DNA from: an uncultured Campylobacter sp.
GTDB lineage: Bacteria; Campylobacterota; Campylobacteria; Campylobacterales; Campylobacteraceae
DNA length: 30,690 nt
Assembly: GCF_937973075.1 (NCBI RefSeq)
Contig: NZ_CALBWL010000032.1
Coordinates: 1 to 30,690 of the forward strand
Direction of reading: 5' to 3'
Each line of letters opens with the position of its first letter. Position 1 is the first letter of the stretch. Of the stretch, positions 16,273 through 24,107 are shown one piece after another. Below the pieces are notes generated by a model. The model made no database searches, had not been told where the DNA came from, and worked only from the letters and a program-made list of their open reading frames with translations. Position numbers and translations under genes: made by a program.

Positions 16273-17370
16273 CGCGCAAACGCCGCGCGCGAAATTTTGA
16301 TGCACGAGCGAAATTTAGTGCGCGGGCGGCACTTTGGAGACTGCGGGCAAAATTTGGATAGCAGAGCCCATCGCCCGACAAATTTTACGCAACGCCGCGC
16401 AAGCCGTGCATACGGCGTGAGCCTGATGAAATTTTAAAAGCGCGCTTCGAGGCGGAATTTAGACGGCGCCTGTTCGACAGAGCAGGGCGATAAATTTTCG
16501 TCGCGCCTAAAATAGATCGTCTCGGCGGCGAGTAAAATTTTGGCGAAATTTTGGCGCAAAGCAGTGCGAGTTAAATTTAAAATTTGCGGCTCGGAAACGA
16601 GTACAAGCAGGGTGGCATAGCGGGTAACGGGCTTTGTTTCTAGCAGACCGTTTTGCGATAAACGAGCAGCGGAACCGAGCGCGGACGGTAGTAAAATTTC
16701 ACTACGAAACAAGCGGCGCGATTAAATACAAGTTGCGAGCGGAGGTGAAATTTTACCCCAAAAGGCGCGGTAGCGGTAAAATTTCGCCGAAAGAGGCGCA
16801 GCGCAGATAGAGCTCGGCACTTATGGGTCACCAGGTACCTGAAAACTCGCTTTCATCTGTGTTTTGAAGCGAATTTATCGCGGATACTCACTGGCTGCTT
16901 CATGTTTTGGAGACCGCCCTGTCCATGCGCGTTGTGTGCGCATCGTTAGCGGCGCGGCTAGCCGATGTGATATGCACACGCTCAAGACGGATCGGGCGGC
17001 GCGCGGAATATTCGGCGCGAGCCGTAAGCAACGCCGATCGTGCGGGCACTCAAATTCGAGCGGGCGATTGCAGGCGCCCCGGCGCGATAGAGCTTGGTTT
17101 TACGCGCTTGCGGTAAGTTACGTCGAATTTATATGCGAGGTTTGGGCGAAATTGTTTGACGCGCGTCGCTAAATTTAAAGCGCGCGGCGGTTGTAAAACC
17201 AAGATACCGCGGCGGTCACAAAACTAAGACGCCGTAGCGGCTGCGAAACCACGATGTCTTTGTGGCTGTAGAAGCAAGGCGCTGCGGCAAAAAGCGCCTT
17301 TTAGGCATGCGTAGGTCTCGTTCGTCGCGCCAAGCGACGGGGCGAGTAAATATAAAATTTGGAGCTAGGC
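16273..17370. repeat. 1.1-kb spacer inside the exporter cluster
   Basis: No credible gene was found between adaptor and ATPase. The left half is full of AAATTT-type words. The middle (about 16810-17110) is GC-rich and has short frames of Arg/Ala/Ser-rich composition that I do not accept as genes. The right end has the 25-bp tandem array and the ribosome binding site of the ATPase. Related exporter operons usually have these genes nearly contiguous. Confidence 0.55.
17186..17285 (+). repeat. four degenerate tandem copies of a 25-bp unit
   Basis: The units start at 17186, 17211, 17236 and 17261. The first is GGCGGTTGTAAAACC followed by AAGATACCGC; the second and third differ at several positions and the fourth is most diverged. 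A shared pattern of RGCGGYTGYRAAACC then AAGATRCC is clear. The period is not divisible by three and no spacers are present, so it is neither coding nor CRISPR. It ends 85 bp before the ATPase start. Confidence 0.75.
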
Positions 17371-19275
17371 TTGGATCTACTAAATATCGTAAATTTAAAG
17401 AAATTTTACCTGCGAGAGGATCGCAGCAAAAACGTCGTTTTTGAAAATTTCGATCTGCGAATCGGCGACGCGCCGCGGCTCATCAGCCTCACGGGCCCCG
17501 ACGGCGCGGGCAAATCCACGCTTTTAAAGCTCATCTGCGGCATCATCGCGCCCGATTGCGGCGAGATAAAATTTGCCGGCTTCACCCCTAGCGGCGAAAA
17601 TAAAGAATTCGTCCGCGCAAACGGCTATATGTCGCAGAGCCTGGGGCTTTACGAGGAGCTTAGCGTCTGGCAAAATTTAAACATCTTCGCAGGCCTAAAA
17701 GGGCTTGATCTAAAAGGTGGCGAGGAGTATCTGCGTGGGCTTTTGCGCCGCGTGGGGCTTTTGAGCTTTAAAAATTACGCCGTGGATTCGCTCTCCGGCG
17801 GGATGAAACAAAAGTTAGGCGTCGCCTGCGCTATCGCGGCTCGCCCGCGGCTTTTGGTGCTAGATGAGCCCACCGTCGGCGTCGATCCGCTCTCGCGCAG
17901 CGAGCTGTGGGCGATCGTGCGCGAATATCTGGATCAAAGCGGCGCGAAATGTATATTTTCGACGGCGTATTTCGACGAGGCGGCGGATGCCGATCTGACG
18001 CTGATTTTGCTCGGCGGCAAGATCATAGCGCAGGAGCGCGCCGCAAAGATCACCGCGGCGCTGCGGGACCGCACCTTTCGCATCGACGGCGAGGATTATC
18101 AGAGCCTGGCGCGCCGCTTGATGTTTAAGACGCAAAGATTTTTAAAAAACTCCCCGCTCATCGACATCTGCCCCAGAGACGGCAGCGTCGATCTGCTAAG
18201 CGAAGAGCCGATAAGCCTGCGCGATCTACAGGAGTTTTTAAACGCAAGCCTAGAGGGTGACGGTGAAAATACAGAGCGCGAAAATGTGGGTGACAAAGGC
18301 GCGGAGTGCGAAAACGGGCGAGGTGAAAATTTTAAAATTTCAAACGAAAACGAAGGCACTAAATTTAACGAAAATAAGGACGCTAAATTTAATGAAAACG
18401 AAAGCGCGAAATTTAAACTCAGCCCGCGTGAGGCGAGCCTGGAGGATGCGTATATTTTTTTAAACAAAGCCGAAATCGGCGCGGCAAACTTCGGCTACGA
18501 AAAAAGGAGCTTCGATGCGGCTCAAACCGTCATCAAAGTGCACGACGTGAGTAAAAAATTCGGCTCATTCACCGCCGTGGAAAATACGAGTTTCGAGGTC
18601 AAAAAGGGCGAGATTTTCGGTCTTTTAGGCCCAAACGGCGCGGGCAAGACGACGACCTTTCGCATGATCTGCGCGCTTTTGGGGATGAGCGGGGGCGAGA
18701 TCTCGGTCATGGGCGAGGATCTGCGCTACGCCAAATCGGCGATCAGATCGCGCATCGGCTACGTCTCGCAGAAATTTTCGCTTTATAAAAAACTAAGCTG
18801 CTATCAAAATTTAGAGTATTTCGGTCGCAGCTACGGTATCGGCGGCATGGCGCTGAAGCGGCGCATAGAGGAGCTTTTGAGCGAGTTTGGCTTGCAGCGG
18901 CTGCGAAACGAGACGTGGCAAAACCTGCCGTTCGGCGCGGGGCGCAACCTTTCGATGGCGTGCGCGCTTATCCACCGCCCCGAGATTTTGTTTCTCGACG
19001 AGGCCACCAGCGGCGCCGATCCGCTCTCGCGCAGGCTCTTTTGGAACCGCATAAATGCGCTCGCGCGCACCGGCGTGAGCGTGGTCGTGACGACGCATTT
19101 TATGGAGGAGGCGGAGTATTGCGATCGGTTTTTGATCCAAGATCGCGGCAAAATCCTGGCGCTAGGCAGCCCCGATGAAGTCTGCGTGCAGCATGGACGG
19201 CGGCTTAGCGTGCAGCAGGCGTTCATAAACGAGGTGCAAAAATTCAGAAGCGAGGCGGGCGATGAGGGCTTTTGA
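17371..19275 (+). CDS. YbhF-like ABC exporter ATPase, two fused nucleotide-binding domains
   Basis: A 634-aa cytoplasmic protein with two ATPase domains. Domain 1 has Walker A GPDGAGKST (42-50), signature LSGGM (141-145) and Walker B LLVLDEP (161-167), but reads STAYFDEA where the H-loop histidine is expected. Domain 2 has Walker A GPNGAGKTT (420-428), a degenerate signature LPFGAGR (519-525), Walker B ILFLDEA (539-545) and His576 in TTHFMEEAE. E. coli YbhF is about 578 aa; the excess is a Glu/Asn/Lys-rich stretch in the linker (about 295-350) that includes an 8-residue repeat. The TTG at 17371 is chosen because GGAG (17361-17364) is six bases upstream; the TTG at 17359 is possible. It powers the two permeases downstream. 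Confidence 0.9.
   Translation: MDLLNIVNLKKFYLREDRSKNVVFENFDLRIGDAPRLISLTGPDGAGKSTLLKLICGIIAPDCGEIKFAGFTPSGENKEFVRANGYMSQSLGLYEELSVWQNLNIFAGLKGLDLKGGEEYLRGLLRRVGLLSFKNYAVDSLSGGMKQKLGVACAIAARPRLLVLDEPTVGVDPLSRSELWAIVREYLDQSGAKCIFSTAYFDEAADADLTLILLGGKIIAQERAAKITAALRDRTFRIDGEDYQSLARRLMFKTQRFLKNSPLIDICPRDGSVDLLSEEPISLRDLQEFLNASLEGDGENTERENVGDKGAECENGRGENFKISNENEGTKFNENKDAKFNENESAKFKLSPREASLEDAYIFLNKAEIGAANFGYEKRSFDAAQTVIKVHDVSKKFGSFTAVENTSFEVKKGEIFGLLGPNGAGKTTTFRMICALLGMSGGEISVMGEDLRYAKSAIRSRIGYVSQKFSLYKKLSCYQNLEYFGRSYGIGGMALKRRIEELLSEFGLQRLRNETWQNLPFGAGRNLSMACALIHRPEILFLDEATSGADPLSRRLFWNRINALARTGVSVVVTTHFMEEAEYCDRFLIQDRGKILALGSPDEVCVQHGRRLSVQQAFINEVQKFRSEAGDEGF
18361..18431 (+). repeat. in-frame 24-bp tandem repeat in the ATPase linker
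   Basis: AAATTT recurs at 18361, 18385 and 18409, a 24-bp step. The units encode KFNENKDA, KFNENESA and KFKLSPRE, so the reading frame is preserved. The core word is the same as in the surrounding spacers. Confidence 0.75.
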
Positions 19276-20068
19276 TCGAAATTTTGCGCGAGCCGCAAGG
19301 ATTTTTGATCCGAATTTTATGCGAGGCGAGCGAAAACCTGCGCGTCCGTGCGATAAAATTCCAAGTGGCGAAAGGGTCTTGCGGGGCGATGAAATTTTAA
19401 ACGTCGGCGGAATTTTGAGCGACCGAGCTTTGAATGTCGGAGAAATTCTAAGTGGCGGCGGAATTTTAAGAGATTGCGAAATTTCAAGCGGCAGTGGAAT
19501 TTTAAATCTGACGCCACGCGGCGGGATACGGCGCGGATTTTTTAGATGGATACTGCGCGAGCTCTACGCAGAAGCGAGCCCGCTTCATCTGCGCTGCAAA
19601 TTTCAAAGCGTGAGCGGCTCGCAAACGGATTATAAATTTAAAAGGGCGACCACTCTGCAAACAGATCGTAAATTTAAAATAGCGGTCAGTCTGCGAGTAG
19701 CTTGTAAATTTAAAACCCCGATGCAAAAATTTCATCGCGGGTCCGCTGTCACAGAGCTTTTGCGTCAAAAATCTAGCAGTAAGATCGTGCCGTATAATTG
19801 CTTAAAATTTCAAAACCGGCCGTATGCGCTCGCGCGATTAAAATTTCAGGGCGTGATGAGCAAAATGGGCGCGAGCAGTCCGTCCGCGCCGTTAAAATTT
19901 CAAATCTCGGTCGCCGCACTTGCGCGATTAAAATTCGGGGGCGCGCCAAATGCGATCACGCGGCTAAAATTTCAAAATGCAGCCGCCGCATTTGCGCGAT
20001 CAAAATTTAGAGGCTTATCGCGAGCGGCGCAGTGCTGCAAAATCCGAGCACAGGGGCAGGGCGGATGA
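19262..20068 (+). CDS. repeat-built open frame between ATPase and permease 1 (doubtful gene)
   Basis: The frame of 268 codons starts at an ATG inside the last codons of the ATPase gene and ends in ATGA shared with the permease start at 20065. I recognise no family. It is built from tandem units: a 6-residue unit (ILSGGG-type, 19391-19513), a 12-residue unit KFKRATTLQTDR-type (19598-19715) and a 12-residue unit LKFQxxxxALAR (19802-20008). The product would be strongly basic. No clear membrane segment or ribosome binding site is visible. It may be a real, fast-changing coupled protein, or expanded spacer DNA in which the open frame is kept only because ribosomes pass through it. Confidence 0.35.
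   Translation: MRAFDRNFARAARIFDPNFMRGERKPARPCDKIPSGERVLRGDEILNVGGILSDRALNVGEILSGGGILRDCEISSGSGILNLTPRGGIRRGFFRWILRELYAEASPLHLRCKFQSVSGSQTDYKFKRATTLQTDRKFKIAVSLRVACKFKTPMQKFHRGSAVTELLRQKSSSKIVPYNCLKFQNRPYALARLKFQGVMSKMGASSPSAPLKFQISVAALARLKFGGAPNAITRLKFQNAAAAFARSKFRGLSRAAQCCKIRAQGQGG
19391..19513 (+). repeat. 18-bp tandem units around GAAATTTT
   Basis: GRAATT units start at 19391, 19409, 19442, 19460, 19478 and 19496. The steps are 18 bp, apart from one of 33. All keep the same frame and give I-L/S-x-x-x-G/E hexapeptides. Confidence 0.7.
19598..19715 (+). repeat. 36-bp tandem repeat (12-residue unit)
   Basis: AAATTTMAAA starts at 19598, 19634, 19670 and 19706, exactly 36 bp apart. Units 1-3 share the tail CTGCAAACAGATCGT in diverged form. 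The encoded pattern is KF(Q/K)xxxxLQTDx. Confidence 0.8.
19802..20008 (+). repeat. 36-bp tandem repeat (LKFQxxxxALAR unit)
   Basis: YTAAAATTTC-type unit starts lie at 19802, 19838, 19892, 19928, 19964 and 20000, with steps 36, 54, 36, 36, 36. The encoded units include LKFQNRPYALAR, LKFQISVAALAR, LKFGGAPNAITR and LKFQNAAAAFAR. It ends 57 bp before the permease start. Confidence 0.8.
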
Positions 20069-21693
20069 ATTTTACCTTTTTAAAAATCCTCGTAAAAAAG
20101 GAGTTCGCGCAGATCGCAAAGGACCGATCGGCGCTCGTAATCGCGTTTTTGATGCCGCTAATTTTGGTCGTGATCTACGGATACGCGATGCGAATGGACA
20201 TAAAGCCCGTCAAGGTGGGCTTCGTAAGCGATCTGGGCTCCAAAATCGAGCGGGATCTGCTCGGCGGATTTTTGGGCTCAAAATACCTGCAAACCCGCGT
20301 TTACACGGACTTAGAGAGCGCGAGGAGGGATTTTAGGGCGCACGAGATCGAGAGCATTTTGTATTTTGATCCGCGCTTTGCGGCTAAATTTCAAAACACC
20401 TTGAGCGGGCTCGGCGGCGCGAGCGGCGGCGTAAATTTAAACCTTTCTAGCGACGAAAGCTCCTTCGCGGGCGGCGCAAGCGATATCCAAAATATTAGCG
20501 GCGGCGAAAATGTCCGTCCGCTTGAGGACAGAGGCGCGGACACCGGCACAAAAAGCAGCATAAACGCCTCCGCGGGCGGCGCAAGCGGCGATAGCTCGCA
20601 TCGCACCGGCGCGGAAACGGGCGGCAGTGCAAATTCTTTTGGCGGCGGCAGTGGAGTAGATTCCAGCGGCAGCGCAGGCAACGTGAGCGCAAATCAAGAC
20701 AGCGTAAATTTAATCGGCGGCGCAGGAGATACGAATGTAGGCCCTATCGACGGCGCAGGCGATATCCAAAATAGGAGCGGCGGCGTCAATGCAAGCCCTT
20801 CCGCTAACGGCGCAGGCAGCGAAGGCGGCGCTGCAAATAACGGCGGCGGCTCAAGTAGCGTAGGCGGCTCAAATGGCGCAGGCGGCGCGAGTAGCTCAGA
20901 CAAAGACGGCGCCGAGATTTTCCTCATCCAAAATGCCACGCAGTCGCAGCTCGCGCTTCTTAGCTATGTTTACGTAGCAGGCGTAATCGAGCAGGTTTTG
21001 GCGCAAGATTACGGCTTTTTAAACGCAAATTTAAGCGCCGCCGCAAGGCCCGTCAGCGTGAATTATCGCAGCTGGTTCAACGAAGCCAACGAATCGACGT
21101 GGTATCTCGTATCTGCCGAGTATGTGGGGATTTTGGGGCTCATCTGCCTGTTTATGGTCGCGGTCGTGATCTCGCGCGAATGGGACCGCGGCACGATCGC
21201 CTCGCTTTACAACTCCAATGCAAGCGCGCTTGAGATCGTCACTGCCAAGGTCGGCGCGTATTATTTCCTAGCGCTTTTGGGCGGCGCGATGACGCTCGTT
21301 TACGGGCAGACGCTTTTGGGCATCCCGATCCGCGGCAGCGTGGCGATGCTGCTGGCGACGCTGTGCGTATTCGTGCTGGAAATGACCTGCCTAGGCATGC
21401 TGATCTCGGCGATCTGCAAAAATCAATTCCTAGCGCAGGAATACGCCATCGTCATCGGCTATCTGCCCGTGACGCTGCTTAGCGGCATGATATTCGATCT
21501 ACGCGGACTGCCTGCGGCGGTCAATTTCATCGGGCACCTGCTACCGCCCACATACGCGGTCGAGTCCTTTCGCATCTGCTTCCTCTCGGGCGGACAGAGC
21601 GCGACGCTGTGGGTAAACCTCGCCATTCAGGCGCTCGGAACGGTTTTGTTTTTCAGCTTGTGCGTGCTTAGCGTAAAAAGGGGCGCACGATGA
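20065..21693 (+). CDS. ABC-2 exporter permease 1 (YbhS-like) with a Gly/Ser-rich insertion
   Basis: A 542-aa membrane protein of the ABC-2 permease family. The first helix (about 23-41) follows the KKEFAQIAKDRSALVIAFLMP motif typical of these exporters; a large periplasmic loop follows; five more helices fill the C-terminal third, including VAVVISREWDRGTIASLYNS and LLSGMIFDLRGLPAAVNFIGHLLPPTYAVES. Family members are about 375 aa. The excess is a Gly/Ser/Asn-rich stretch at about residues 112-282, inside the periplasmic loop; the flanks (YFDPRFAAKFQ and IFLIQNATQSQLAL) are normal. The ATG at 20065 overlaps the upstream open frame's stop (ATGA); the alternative start at 20032 would add 11 odd residues. 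It forms the channel with permease 2. Confidence 0.88.
   Translation: MNFTFLKILVKKEFAQIAKDRSALVIAFLMPLILVVIYGYAMRMDIKPVKVGFVSDLGSKIERDLLGGFLGSKYLQTRVYTDLESARRDFRAHEIESILYFDPRFAAKFQNTLSGLGGASGGVNLNLSSDESSFAGGASDIQNISGGENVRPLEDRGADTGTKSSINASAGGASGDSSHRTGAETGGSANSFGGGSGVDSSGSAGNVSANQDSVNLIGGAGDTNVGPIDGAGDIQNRSGGVNASPSANGAGSEGGAANNGGGSSSVGGSNGAGGASSSDKDGAEIFLIQNATQSQLALLSYVYVAGVIEQVLAQDYGFLNANLSAAARPVSVNYRSWFNEANESTWYLVSAEYVGILGLICLFMVAVVISREWDRGTIASLYNSNASALEIVTAKVGAYYFLALLGGAMTLVYGQTLLGIPIRGSVAMLLATLCVFVLEMTCLGMLISAICKNQFLAQEYAIVIGYLPVTLLSGMIFDLRGLPAAVNFIGHLLPPTYAVESFRICFLSGGQSATLWVNLAIQALGTVLFFSLCVLSVKRGAR
20398..20911 (+). repeat. Gly/Ser-rich low-complexity insertion inside permease 1
   Basis: About 510 bp of GGCGGC/AGCGGC-rich sequence coding for short GGAS-, SGG- and GAG-containing units. 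A longer internal repeat is visible: the segment encoding GASDIQNISGGENV (from about 20473) recurs as GAGDIQNRSGGVNA (from about 20752). The frame stays open throughout. Confidence 0.75.
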
Positions 21694-22754
21694 AATTTTT
21701 AAAATTTCTAGGCGCGAGATGCTTTGGTTTGCGGGCGGCGGAGCGTAGATTTGAAATTTTAAAATTTCTTAACGCGAGGCATTTTGGCTCGCATAAACAG
21801 GCAGCGGAGCTTTTGGAATTTGCGCCCGAGCTGCCGCGCAATAGATCTAAAATTTTAAAATTTACGCCCAAGCTGCGCAATCGGTTTGGAATTTTAAAAT
21901 TTACGCACGCTTCGGCGCCTCTTGCAGACACAGCGCAAAAAATTATATTGCAGCGTGGATTGAGAATTTTAAAGCTTATTTGCGAGCCGCTGCGCATTCC
22001 GAGTCTTGTTTTGCTGCGCGATAAAGCCAAAGCAGGGCGTGCGGCGCGGCTTACTTCGCAGCATACGTACGACGCGGTAGAAAAACTGCGCGCGGTTAAG
22101 TTTAATCATGCGAGCGGATATTTAAATTCTGCGCGCTGCCGCATAGCGCGACTTCGTAGCGCAGCTGCACGGCACGGCTACGAAGTAGGGTGTTCAGAAA
22201 AGCTTAGCAAATTTGACCTCACGGGCGCGCTTTTAAATTTTACATCGCGCTTTACGATGCAGCTTTGCAGCGCGGTTACACGGCGTAAATACGAAGCATG
22301 GCGTAGCGAAATTTACGCCGTTTGCTTGCATAAATACCCCGCTTTGCTCCGAGCCGCAAGCGGTAAAATTTCGCGCTATGAAGTAGGGCGAGCCACTAAT
22401 GCTTTGCTTTCACGGGGAGTGCAAAGAATGAAATTTTACGCTCTGAATAGGCATGCGATGAAATTTTTAAAATTTCTCGGTGCGAGCCGTTTTGGCTCGC
22501 AAACGGCGGCGTGGTTTTTAAAATTTAAACCCGAGCCGCCGCATAGTAGACCTGAAATTTTAAATTCCATGTTCGCATCGTATAAGCTCAAGCTCGCGCT
22601 GCGGAAATTTACGCCCAAGCTGCGCAAATTTAAATCGGCGTCCGCGATGCGTTTAAATTTTGATTTAAATTCCGTATCGCAAGCTCGCGCCGCTAAATTT
22701 GAAAATGGCATTAAATTTAAAGGTGCCGCTAAATTTAAAAGGGATGCGCTATGA
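21690..22754 (+). CDS. repeat-built open frame between permeases 1 and 2 (doubtful gene)
   Basis: The frame of 354 codons starts with ATG overlapping the stop of permease 1 (ATGA) and ends overlapping the ATG of permease 2 at 22751 (ATGA). No family is recognised. The product would be very basic, with many LKF/LKFL units, and no membrane segment or signal is evident. Two copies of a segment beginning MKFLKFLGA lie at residues 1 and 257, exactly 768 bp apart and in frame, each followed by a related KFTPKLR piece. An 18-bp repeat closes the frame (22695, 22713, 22731). As with the 19262 frame, it may be a real coupled protein or spacer DNA kept open by translational coupling. Confidence 0.35.
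   Translation: MKFLKFLGARCFGLRAAERRFEILKFLNARHFGSHKQAAELLEFAPELPRNRSKILKFTPKLRNRFGILKFTHASAPLADTAQKIILQRGLRILKLICEPLRIPSLVLLRDKAKAGRAARLTSQHTYDAVEKLRAVKFNHASGYLNSARCRIARLRSAAARHGYEVGCSEKLSKFDLTGALLNFTSRFTMQLCSAVTRRKYEAWRSEIYAVCLHKYPALLRAASGKISRYEVGRATNALLSRGVQRMKFYALNRHAMKFLKFLGASRFGSQTAAWFLKFKPEPPHSRPEILNSMFASYKLKLALRKFTPKLRKFKSASAMRLNFDLNSVSQARAAKFENGIKFKGAAKFKRDAL
22695..22748 (+). repeat. 18-bp tandem repeat at the end of the second inserted frame
   Basis: AAATTT recurs at 22695, 22713 and 22731, an 18-bp step, giving KFENGI, KFKGAA and KFKRDA just before permease 2. Confidence 0.7.
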
Positions 22755-23842
22755 ACGCTCTGCGAAAATCCCTGCTTCGAATTCGCGCGCTGATAAAAAA
22801 GGAATTTTTGGCGATGTTTCGCGACAAGGGCACGCGCATGGTGCTGATCGTGCCGGTGCTGGTGCAGGCGATCATATTCGGCTACGGCGCGAATTTTACC
22901 CCCGAGCAGGTGCGCTACGCGATTTTGGACGATGCCCGCGATGCGACGTCCACCGCGCTGGTACAGCAGATCGCCGCTACGCCGATGTTTAAGACCGAAC
23001 TTGGCTGCAAAGACCTAACCTGCCTACGCCGCGCCGTAAGCGAGGGTGAGGCGATCATCGGGATCTATTTCGGCGGCGATTTTGCGAATACGCACGAGCT
23101 TTTGATCATCGCGGATTCGCGCAATACGACCTTGGCAAACACCGTAATCGGCTTCGTGCAGGCCATAGCGGGGGAATACAACGCGCAGCATTTTGTCAAT
23201 TTAATCAGCATAAATCCGCGCTATGTTTTTAACGAAAACACGATCACGCGCTACACGATCATGACGGGGATGATTTTGGGGCTTTCGATGATTCAGGTGC
23301 TGATGCTATCGGCGTTTAGCGTCTCCCGCGAGCGCGAGGAGGGGAGCTTTGATATGATGCTGATGACGCCCGCGAACCCGCTTGAGATGCTGATCGGCAA
23401 GGCCGTGCCGCCCGTGCTGATCGCGATCGCGCAGGGGCTCGCGCTGTTTTTGATCTGCGTATTTTACTTCGAAATTCCGTTTCGAGGGCGCTTTGCGGAT
23501 CTTTTTGCGATCATCGCGATCTTTAGCGCCTGCAACGTCGGCATCGGCCTCGTGATCTCGACCGTCTGCAAAACCTCGCTACAATCGGTCGTGAGCTCGT
23601 TTTTGTTCCTGCTGCCGTGCATTATGATAAGCGGGCTGATAACGCCTGCGGACGCGATGCCGCGGTGGTTTTACTACATCGCGCACCTCGATCCGATGTA
23701 TTATGCCAACAACTGCATGTGGCGGATCTACCTGGAGGGTGCGGGCCTAGGCGAGCTGTGGCATCTCATCGTGCCGCTGCTGCTGATCGGGCTTGGCACG
23801 TTGAGCTTCGCGGCGTCGCTTTTTAGAAATAAGCTGGACTAG
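22751..23842 (+). CDS. ABC-2 exporter permease 2 (YbhR-like)
   Basis: A 363-aa inner-membrane permease of normal family length. It starts with LLRIRALIKKEFLAMFRDKGTRMVLIVPVLVQ and its first helix, then a periplasmic domain (about 45-165), then five helices near the C-terminus. Family motifs are SREREEGSFDMMLMTPANPLE and SSFLFLLPCIMISGLITP followed by MPRWFYYIAHLDPMYYA. It pairs with permease 1 as the transmembrane part of the YbhF-driven exporter. Unlike permease 1 it has no insertion. The start is set by ATGA overlap with the preceding open frame. It is the last gene of the cluster. Confidence 0.9.
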   Translation: MNALRKSLLRIRALIKKEFLAMFRDKGTRMVLIVPVLVQAIIFGYGANFTPEQVRYAILDDARDATSTALVQQIAATPMFKTELGCKDLTCLRRAVSEGEAIIGIYFGGDFANTHELLIIADSRNTTLANTVIGFVQAIAGEYNAQHFVNLISINPRYVFNENTITRYTIMTGMILGLSMIQVLMLSAFSVSREREEGSFDMMLMTPANPLEMLIGKAVPPVLIAIAQGLALFLICVFYFEIPFRGRFADLFAIIAIFSACNVGIGLVISTVCKTSLQSVVSSFLFLLPCIMISGLITPADAMPRWFYYIAHLDPMYYANNCMWRIYLEGAGLGELWHLIVPLLLIGLGTLSFAASLFRNKLD

Positions 23843-24107
23843 GGATTTAGATCGGAATTTTAGTTTAGAATTTCAGCTGGAATTTTGGCTTGGATTTTGC
23901 TTCGTAGGAATTTTTGGATTGAACCTCTACTTAAAATTTTAAATTGATCGCGGAATTTTGGCTTGGAATTTTGCCCTAAATTTTGCGCGTTCGTAGCGGA
24001 TAAAATTAAATCAAAATTCCGCGTTTCCGCCCGATGCACCGCGCGTCGCAATAAATTCCGCACCTTAAATTTTAAAAATTTTGCGAAATTCCATCTTGCG
24101 AGTAGAG
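23843..24107. repeat. AAATTT-rich spacer between convergent genes
   Basis: 265 bp separate permease 2 (+) from the first small membrane protein (-). GGAATTTT(G)-type words recur, such as GGAATTTTGGCTTGGA twice. A 67-codon minus frame here consists of those words and is not accepted. No clear terminator stem was found. Confidence 0.5.

Noticed and set aside
16434..17172. Several 60-100-codon frames between the adaptor and ATPase genes
   Set aside because: They overlap each other on both strands, are rich in Arg/Ala/Ser from GC-rich filler, and match no known pattern. A TetR-type regulator was looked for here and not found.
17186..17285. Tandem 25-bp units considered as a CRISPR array
   Set aside because: The copies are directly adjacent with no unique spacers, and no cas gene is present.
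18831..19298. 155-codon minus-strand frame inside the ATPase gene
   Set aside because: Antisense shadow of the second nucleotide-binding domain.
21668..22711. Minus-strand frames opposite the second repeat-built frame
   Set aside because: They arise because AAATTT is its own reverse complement, so the repeat words read open on both strands; they lack any link to neighbouring starts or stops.
23860..24063. 67-codon minus-strand frame after permease 2
   Set aside because: Made of GGAATTTT spacer words; lies between convergent genes without translation signals.
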